Below, piece after piece: positions 57,879-62,894 of a stretch of 62,894 nt of DNA. The stretch comes from Bradyrhizobium centrolobii. GTDB taxonomy: Bacteria > Pseudomonadota > Alphaproteobacteria > Rhizobiales > Xanthobacteraceae. Where the stretch lies: positions 1-62,894 of the forward strand of contig NZ_LUUB01000029.1 of the NCBI RefSeq assembly GCF_001641635.1. The letters run 5' to 3'. Position 1 is the first letter of the stretch. Each line of letters begins with the position of its first letter. The translations under genes were made by a program, and so were the position numbers. The notes beneath the pieces were generated by a model. That model saw nothing but the letters and a program-made list of their open reading frames with translations. It had not been told where the DNA came from and searched no databases.

Positions 57879-57912
57879 CTAGGAGGTGTTTCGTCTGGCT
57901 GGGGAGCCGCGC

Positions 57913-58530
57913 ATGTCAAACAGACCGCCCGCCATGTTCGTTGCCGACTCGCTCGGCCTCGATTTCCTGAATTCGATCGCGACGCCGGTCGATACGCCCG
58001 TCGACTGGATCGACGACGGCGAGGGCCTGGTCGACTGGCTGGCCCAGGCCAGGCTCGTGCCGACGGATGAGCTGGACGCTCTGAAGGCGCGTGCGACGCC
58101 GGGCGAGCTGGACAAGGTCGCCGATCAGGCCCGCGCCTTGCGCGAGTGGTTCAGGACTTTCGTTCGCGAACACGCGGGCCGGCCGCTCGGCGCCGAGGCG
58201 CTACAGGAGCTCGGTCCGCTGAACGGCCTCTTGGAGCGTGACGAAGCGTTCAGCCGGATCGAGCCCCGGCAGGACGATGGCAGCCTCGCATTGCGCATGA
58301 TGCGGCGCTGGCGATCGCCGGACTCCCTGCTGCTGCCAGTCGGCGAAGCGCTGGCGAAGTTCGTCTGCGAGGAGGATTTTTCGAATGTGAAGGCGTGCGA
58401 GGGCCATAGCTGCACGATGCTGTTCGTTGACCACACCCGCAGGCGCGCGCGGCGATGGTGCAGCATGGCGATCTGCGGCAACCGCGCCAAGCAGGCCGCG
58501 CATCGCAACAGGCTCAAGCACAGGCACTGA
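57913..58530 (+). CDS. CGNR zinc-finger (ABATE domain) putative regulator
   Basis: A 205-residue protein. The N-terminal ABATE domain (LGLDFLNSIATPVDTPVDWIDDGEGLVDWL ... LREWFRTFVREH) probably binds a small ligand. The C-terminal zinc finger is CEGHSCTMLFVDHTRRRARRWCSMAICGNRAKQAAHR, the CGNR signature thought to bind DNA. GGGGAG stands 6 nt before ATG 57913. It is divergent from the hydrolase gene, so it likely regulates it and itself. Confidence 0.9.
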   Translation: MSNRPPAMFVADSLGLDFLNSIATPVDTPVDWIDDGEGLVDWLAQARLVPTDELDALKARATPGELDKVADQARALREWFRTFVREHAGRPLGAEALQELGPLNGLLERDEAFSRIEPRQDDGSLALRMMRRWRSPDSLLLPVGEALAKFVCEEDFSNVKACEGHSCTMLFVDHTRRRARRWCSMAICGNRAKQAAHRNRLKHRH

Positions 58531-58704
58531 CGGCTGACACCGAATGACACAAAGCCGCAACAAGTCTCCGTAAGATGCAGGTCACTGAGCCTTGATCAAG
58601 ACAGGGGTAGTGCCCTTCGGGCACATCTCCGTGCCCCAAATTCCGCCAAATCGGGGGTCACTAAGCCCCGCTGGGGAGGCCCCTGCCTCCCGTGGTGGGG
58701 ACTT
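58531..58704 (+). other. Structured leader before the LysM hydrolase gene
   Basis: No gene is seen. The stretch contains GTGCCC-TTC-GGGCAC (58610-58624) followed by CCGTGCCCC that could pair alternatively. A second hairpin, CCCCGCTGGGGAGGCC ... GGCTCCCGTGGTGGGG-like, lies just before the ATG. It may be a folded 5' leader or a degenerate repeat. Confidence 0.35.
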
Positions 58705-59640
58705 ATGATCGATCCGAGGCGAATCGTCGTGCTGGCAGCGGTCGCGCTGCTCGCCTTGAGTGGCGGCATAGCCGCGGCTTCTCCCGCGAAGCCCAAGCCC
58801 GCTGCGATTGCGACTGCCGTGCCGTCGCCTGCACCTCCGCCTCCCGCCGTGGAGTTGCCGCCGCCGCGGATCTACCTGTTCCGTGGCGCCATGGGCCCGA
58901 TCTTCTCGACCGGCATGGACCGCCTCAGCGAGAAATTGACGAAGGCCGGCTTCTCGGCCGACGTCTATGAATTCACCCTCTGCCGGCTGATCGGCAACCG
59001 CGTCATCTCCAATTACAAGGAGAGCCCGGCCCCGATCGTGCTGATCGGCCACTCCATGGGCGGGCTGTGCTCGATCGTCATCTCCGAGATGGCGGCCAAG
59101 GAGAACATCCAGATCAGCCTCGTCATCACCATCGATCCCGCTCATGCGACCGGCGACGTGCCGCTCAATGTCGAGCGCTTCATCAACATCTTCATGTCCG
59201 ACAGCGTGCTCGGCGGCGGCGACGTCGTGGCGGTGCCCGGTTATCGCGGCCACTATGCGAGCTTCGACCTCAAGGAGAACTCGCGTGTCACGCACATCAA
59301 CATCGAGAAGTCGGACGACATCCATCGCCAGATCATCGACATGGTGACGCAGTTGCCGCGCATCCCGGCGCAGAACCAGACCGATCCCGTACCGCTGCGC
59401 TATCTCGTGCCCGGGAATACGCTGGTGGAATTGTGGGACAGTGGCGTGCGGCTGCCCGTGCGCGCCGGCGACACGATGGAGAGCATCGCCGCAGCCAATC
59501 GCGTGCCGTTGTGGTCACTCGCTCAGAGCAACTCGCTGCCGGAAAACGCGCCGCTCACCCCCGGCCAGTCCATCATCGTCCCGCGCCATCTGACGCCGCC
59601 AGAGCCGGTCGCCGCGATGGCGCCGCCGGGCCGGCGGTAG
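58705..59640 (+). CDS. Secreted alpha/beta hydrolase-like protein with C-terminal LysM domain
   Basis: A 311-residue protein. A signal peptide (IVVLAAVALLALSGGIAAA) is followed by a Pro/Ala-rich linker and the hydrolase core: IYLFRGAMGPIFSTGMDRLSEKLTKAGF, VLIGHSMGGLCSIVI with the nucleophile Ser, and VTHINIEKSDDIHRQII. The end carries a LysM-like repeat (VRAGDTMESIAAANRVPLWSLAQSNSLPENAPLTPGQSIIVP), which binds peptidoglycan or chitin-like glycans. It is a paralogue of the gene at 54506, which lacks LysM. Probably acts in the periplasm or at the cell wall. Confidence 0.82.
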   Translation: MIDPRRIVVLAAVALLALSGGIAAASPAKPKPAAIATAVPSPAPPPPAVELPPPRIYLFRGAMGPIFSTGMDRLSEKLTKAGFSADVYEFTLCRLIGNRVISNYKESPAPIVLIGHSMGGLCSIVISEMAAKENIQISLVITIDPAHATGDVPLNVERFINIFMSDSVLGGGDVVAVPGYRGHYASFDLKENSRVTHINIEKSDDIHRQIIDMVTQLPRIPAQNQTDPVPLRYLVPGNTLVELWDSGVRLPVRAGDTMESIAAANRVPLWSLAQSNSLPENAPLTPGQSIIVPRHLTPPEPVAAMAPPGRR

Positions 59641-59676
59641 GCGCCTAGTCTCATTGTAACCACGAAGACGGTGCGC

Positions 59677-59795
59677 TCCCTCTCCCGCTTGCGGGGGAGG
59701 GCTGGGGTGGGGGTGTCTCCACGATCGAGGACTCCCGAGAGGTGACAGCCCCCACCCGGCGCTTCGCGCCGACCTCCCCCGCAAGCGGGAGAGGT
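59677..59795. repeat. Palindromic repeat family C, copy 3
   Basis: CTCCCTCTCCCGCTTGCGGG at the left and CCCCGCAAGCGGGAGAGG at the right, inner GGTGGGGGTGTCTCC and GGTGACAGCCCCCACC. Between the LysM gene and the convergent tartrate dehydrogenase gene. Confidence 0.9.
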
Positions 59796-59831
59796 GAACC
59801 GAGCCCGTGGCAAGATCGGTCTGACTAGAAG

Positions 59832-60905
59832 CTACACGTTCGAGCCGTGGATCGCGTCGATCACGGCGTCGGTCACTTGCTTCGTCGTCGCCTTGCCGCC
59901 GACATCGGGCGTCAGCACGCCGGCCGCGCAGACGCGCTCGACCGCCGCCATCAGCCTGCCGGCGGCGTCTTTCTCGCCGAGATGCTCGAGCATCTGCGCG
60001 CCGGTCCAGAACGTTGCCACGGGATTCGCGATGCCCTTGCCGGTGATGTCGAAGGCCGAGCCGTGGATCGGCTCGAACATCGAGGGAAACCGGCGCTGTG
60101 GATCGATGTTGCCGGTCGGCGCCACGCCGAGGCTGCCGGCAAGCGCGCCGGCGAGGTCGGAAAGGATGTCGGCGTGGAGATTGGTCGCCACGATCGTATC
60201 GAGGCTCTTCGGATGCAGCGTCATGCGCACGGTCATGGCGTCGACCAGCACCTTGTCCCAGGTGACATCAGGGAATTCGGTCGCGACCTCGGCGGCGATC
60301 TCGTCCCACATCACCATGCCATGGCGCTGCGCGTTCGACTTGGTTACCACTGTCAGCAGCTTGCGTGGACGCGATTGCGCGAGCTGGAACGCATAGCGCA
60401 TGATCCGCGTCACGCCTACGCGGGTGAACACCGCGACCTCGGTGCCGACCTCCTCGGGCAGGCCCTTGTGGGCGCGGCCGCCCATGCCGGCATATTCGCC
60501 TTCCGAATTCTCGCGCACGATCACCCAGTCGAGATCGCCGACGCCGACATTGCGCAGCGGCGAGGCGACGCCCGGCAGGATCTTCGTCGGTCGCACATTG
60601 GCGTACTGGTCAAAGCCCTGGCAGATCGGCAGGCGCAGGCCCCACAGCGTGATGTGATCGGGCACGTCGGGCGCGCCGACTGCACCGAAATAGATCGCGT
60701 CGAACTTCTTGAGCTCGGTGAGGCCGTCAGCCGGCATCATCACGCCGTGCTTCTTGTAATAGTCCGAGCCCCAGTCGAAGGTCTTGACGTTGAAGGCGAG
60801 GTCGCCGCTGCGTTTTGCCAGCGCCTCCAGCACGCGGACGCCGGCGGAGATGACCTCGGGGCCGATCCCGTCGGCGGGGATTGCTGCAATCGAATGGGTG
60901 CGCAT
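59832..60905 (-). CDS. Tartrate dehydrogenase / isopropylmalate dehydrogenase-like decarboxylase
   Basis: A 357-residue NAD-dependent beta-decarboxylating dehydrogenase of the IDH/IMDH family. AAIPADGIGPEVISAGVRVLEAL starts the fold, LRLPICQGFDQYANVRP and IVRENSEGEYAGMGG are active-site stretches, and the NAD motif is FEPIHGSAFDITGKGIANPVATFWTGAQML. LWGLRLPICQ fits tartrate dehydrogenase/decarboxylase rather than LeuB. It is downstream of an ACS-type MFS transporter gene, 23 bp apart, supporting tartrate or malate use. Confidence 0.9.
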   Translation of the reverse strand: MRTHSIAAIPADGIGPEVISAGVRVLEALAKRSGDLAFNVKTFDWGSDYYKKHGVMMPADGLTELKKFDAIYFGAVGAPDVPDHITLWGLRLPICQGFDQYANVRPTKILPGVASPLRNVGVGDLDWVIVRENSEGEYAGMGGRAHKGLPEEVGTEVAVFTRVGVTRIMRYAFQLAQSRPRKLLTVVTKSNAQRHGMVMWDEIAAEVATEFPDVTWDKVLVDAMTVRMTLHPKSLDTIVATNLHADILSDLAGALAGSLGVAPTGNIDPQRRFPSMFEPIHGSAFDITGKGIANPVATFWTGAQMLEHLGEKDAAGRLMAAVERVCAAGVLTPDVGGKATTKQVTDAVIDAIHGSNV

Positions 60906-60928
60906 GGAAGTGCTCCATTTTGAGGATA

Positions 60929-62227
60929 TCAATGGGTTTGCGTGACGGGTTCGACGCGAGCGGCCTGCGCCCGCGACAATAGCAGGGTGAGGATGGCGGA
61001 GAGAACGAGCAGGCCGCCGACGAAGTAAAGTCCGCCGACGAAACTGCCGGTCTGGTCCTTGATCCAGCCGATCATGGCCGGCCCGACGAAGCCGCCGAGA
61101 TTGCCGATCGAGTTGATGGTGGCGATGCCGGCCGCGGCGGCGGAGCCGGAGAGGAACATCGTCGGCATGCTCCAGAGCGGCGGTTTTGCCGAGGAGATGC
61201 CGATATTGACCAGCGTCAGCGCGACCAGCACGGCGACCACGCCGGTCGCGAGGCCGGCGAAGGCGAGTCCCGCGGCGGCGAGCAGGCAGGCCAGCACGAC
61301 GTGCCAGGTGCGTTCGCCGGTCCGGTCCGAATGCCGCGCCCACAGGATCATCGCGACGACGGCGGCGGTCGCCGGCACCGCGTTGAGGAAGCCGACTGCG
61401 AGCGAGGACAGGCCGAACTGCTTGATGATCTGCGGCGCCCAGACGCCGAGCGTGTAGAGGCCGGCCGAGGTGCCGAAATAGATCAGCGACAGCGCCAGCA
61501 CGCGCGGATCGGCAAGCCCGCGCCAGATGCTGTGGCTCGCGGTCGCGGCCTTGCTCGTGGTCTCCGCATTCATGGCCTCGACCAGCCATCGGCGCTCGTC
61601 GTCCGCGAGCCACTTCGCCTTCTCCGGGCGATCGGTCAGAAAGACCAGCACGACGAAGCCGAGCAGCACGGCCGGCAGCGCCTCCAGCACGAACAGCCAT
61701 TGCCAGCCCTTCAAGCCGAGCACGCCGTCCATCTCGAGCAGCGCGCCGGAGATCGGCGATCCCAGCACGGTCGAGAGCGGCGCGGCGGCCATGAACAGCG
61801 CGGTCACCGCGGCGCGCTGGCGCGCCGGGAACCAGTAGGAGAGATAGAGGATGATGCCGGGGAAGAAGCCGGCTTCGGCAACGCCGAGCAGGAAGCGCAG
61901 CACGTAGAAGCTGGTCGGGCCCTGCACGAAGGCCATCGCGGCAGAAACCAGTCCCCAGGTGATCATCACCCGCGCGATCCAGATCCGCGCGCCGACCTTG
62001 TGCAGGATGATGTTGGAGGGCACCTCGAACAGGAAATAGCCCCAGAAGAAGATGCCGGCACCGAAGCCGTAGACCGCGGGCGACAGGCCGAGGTCCTTGT
62101 TCATTGTCAGCGAGGCGAAGCCGATGTTGACGCGGTCGATGAAGGCCACGAAGTAGAGCAGCATGATGAAGGGAACGATGCGCAACGTGATCTTGCGCAG
62201 CACGCGCGTCTGAAGCTCGCTCGCCAC
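60929..62227 (-). CDS. MFS transporter, anion:cation symporter family (tartrate type)
   Basis: A 432-residue transporter with twelve hydrophobic helices. ITLRIVPFIMLLYFVAFIDRVNIGFASLTMNKDLGLSPAVYGFGAGIFFWGYFLFEVPSNI is the ACS family start, as in tartrate (TtuB-like) and phthalate symporters. I prefer the GTG at 62227 because AAGGAGG stands just before it (spacing about 5-6); ATG 62281 has no such site. It likely brings in the substrate of the dehydrogenase encoded next. Confidence 0.92.
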   Translation of the reverse strand: MASELQTRVLRKITLRIVPFIMLLYFVAFIDRVNIGFASLTMNKDLGLSPAVYGFGAGIFFWGYFLFEVPSNIILHKVGARIWIARVMITWGLVSAAMAFVQGPTSFYVLRFLLGVAEAGFFPGIILYLSYWFPARQRAAVTALFMAAAPLSTVLGSPISGALLEMDGVLGLKGWQWLFVLEALPAVLLGFVVLVFLTDRPEKAKWLADDERRWLVEAMNAETTSKAATASHSIWRGLADPRVLALSLIYFGTSAGLYTLGVWAPQIIKQFGLSSLAVGFLNAVPATAAVVAMILWARHSDRTGERTWHVVLACLLAAAGLAFAGLATGVVAVLVALTLVNIGISSAKPPLWSMPTMFLSGSAAAAGIATINSIGNLGGFVGPAMIGWIKDQTGSFVGGLYFVGGLLVLSAILTLLLSRAQAARVEPVTQTH

Positions 62228-62332
62228 CCTGGCCTCCTTGAGATGTGGATTTATCGTTATGTCGGCGGATTCAAGGTCCACGCCGGCAACCAGCCTAGGC
62301 GCGGGTATGAGGCGGACTCAATTGGCGCTGGT

Positions 62333-62353
62333 TTATACAAAAAAATGATATAA
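62333..62353. promoter_or_regulatory. LysR-type T-N11-A box
   Basis: TTATA at 62333-62337 and TATAA at 62349-62353 form a dyad with an 11-bp spacer, the classical binding site layout of LysR regulators. It lies between the transporter and the LysR gene, 31 bp before the LysR ATG. Confidence 0.65.
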
Positions 62354-62384
62354 TCCCGACAAGGCACGGAGAGAGGACCAGCGA

Positions 62385-62894
62385 ATGGAATTGCATCAGC
62401 TTCGATGCTTCGTGGCGGCGGCCGAGCAGCTGCATTTCGGCCGGGCGGCGCAGCATCTCCAGATGCTGCCCTCCGCGCTCGGGCGCCAGATCAGGCTGCT
62501 CGAGGAGGATCTGGGAACGCGGCTGTTCGCGCGGACGACGCGTGCCGTCTCGCTCACCGAGGACGGCACAACGCTGTTGCGCGACGCCCGTGCCATCCTC
62601 GCCCGCGTCGAGGCGGTCGAGAGCAATTTGCGCAACCGCACGCGTACGCAGGCTGCGCGGCGGCTGCGGGTCGGCGCCATCGACAGCGCCGCGGCGGGGC
62701 TGCTGCCGCCGCTGTTGCGCGACTTCCGCGCCAAACATGCGGAGGTCGCGGTGCAGCTTCTGGAGGACAAGACCGTCCGGCTGCTGCCGAAAATCCTGAC
62801 CGGCGCGCTTGATCTCGCCTTCGTCCGTCCGCCCGACCGGCCGGACAAGCGGCTCGAATTCCGCCATCTGCTCCAGGAGACCGCGATCGTGGCC
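62385..62894 (+). CDS. LysR-family regulator, 3' end cut by the window edge
   Basis: The first 170 residues of a LysR regulator. The winged helix is LHQLRCFVAAAEQLHFGRAAQHLQMLPSALGRQIRLLEEDLGTRLFARTTRAVSLTEDG, followed by the linker helix and the start of the effector domain (LRVGAIDSAAAGLLPPLLRDFRAKHAEVAVQLLED). GAGAGGA stands 7 nt before the ATG. Divergence from the transporter-dehydrogenase pair suggests it controls them in response to tartrate or a related acid. The C-terminus is outside the window. Confidence 0.92.
   Translation, partial: MELHQLRCFVAAAEQLHFGRAAQHLQMLPSALGRQIRLLEEDLGTRLFARTTRAVSLTEDGTTLLRDARAILARVEAVESNLRNRTRTQAARRLRVGAIDSAAAGLLPPLLRDFRAKHAEVAVQLLEDKTVRLLPKILTGALDLAFVRPPDRPDKRLEFRHLLQETAIVA

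Noticed and set aside
59832..61700. A single 622-codon minus-strand protein
   Set aside because: Only the C-terminal 357 codons encode the dehydrogenase; the rest is a shadow of the MFS gene.

Overview
The window is about 63 kb of GC-rich DNA that looks like a Bradyrhizobium (Nitrobacteraceae, Alphaproteobacteria) chromosome. This rests on the gene order of the division and cell-wall cluster, FtsZ with a very long Ala/Pro-rich linker, the rhizobial style of LigA, Ddl and LpxC, and many palindromic intergenic repeats of the 'gtcattccggggc ... gccccggaatgac' type. I inferred the genus from remembered protein families, not from a search.

Layout. Positions 1-2.3 kb are accessory: the 3' part of an IS481-type transposase cut by the window edge, a hemerythrin-like gene behind two FixK/FNR-like boxes, a small zinc-ribbon protein and a decayed gene end. 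Positions 2.3-10.1 kb hold an O-antigen ligase-like protein, a TauE/SafE permease, a MocR-type regulator divergent from a DUF983 protein, RNase P RNA (rnpB, minus strand), a YCII protein overlapping an ECF42-type sigma factor, and an AmiD-like amidase. Positions 10.5-32.1 kb are the complete dcw cluster in one direction: rsmH, ftsL, ftsI, murE, murF, mraY, murD, ftsW, murG, murC, murB, ddl, ftsQ, ftsA, ftsZ, lpxC. It is followed by bamD, recN and ligA. These genes make the lipid II precursor (MurC-F, Ddl, MraY, MurG), the septal synthase (FtsW/FtsI), the divisome scaffold (FtsZ, A, Q, L) and the first committed step of lipid A.

Positions 37.7-49.4 kb are general metabolism and transport: Bcr/CflA exporter, aminopeptidase P, PrmA, an orphan Flp pilin with a TTG start, an acetyltransferase, a PYROXD2-like oxidoreductase, a membrane protein fused to a spermidine-synthase-like domain, and an alpha/beta hydrolase. 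Positions 49.5-58.5 kb are patchy. They hold an FkbM-like methyltransferase, an L,D-transpeptidase with a Gln/Tyr-rich tail, an ABC exporter, a TMEM175-like channel, two hydrolases and a CGNR regulator, mixed with gene fragments (acyl-carrier-like, CHAT, SDR). The right end is a tartrate-type module: dehydrogenase plus MFS transporter, divergent from a LysR regulator cut by the window edge.

The most notable signals are not new enzymes. Four families of palindromic repeats occupy most gene junctions, including five successive junctions inside the dcw cluster. A small gene between murD and ftsW is interrupted by an in-frame TAA and bracketed by a 21-bp direct repeat of the murD 3' end. Several recent gene deaths are visible: GIY-YIG frameshift, GDPD cut by a repeat, and fused acyl-carrier/CHAT relics. 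One hydrolase lacks its nucleophile serine. Several intergenic regions carry clear candidate operators. I see no CRISPR array and no tRNA, and I cannot claim a wholly new multi-gene system.
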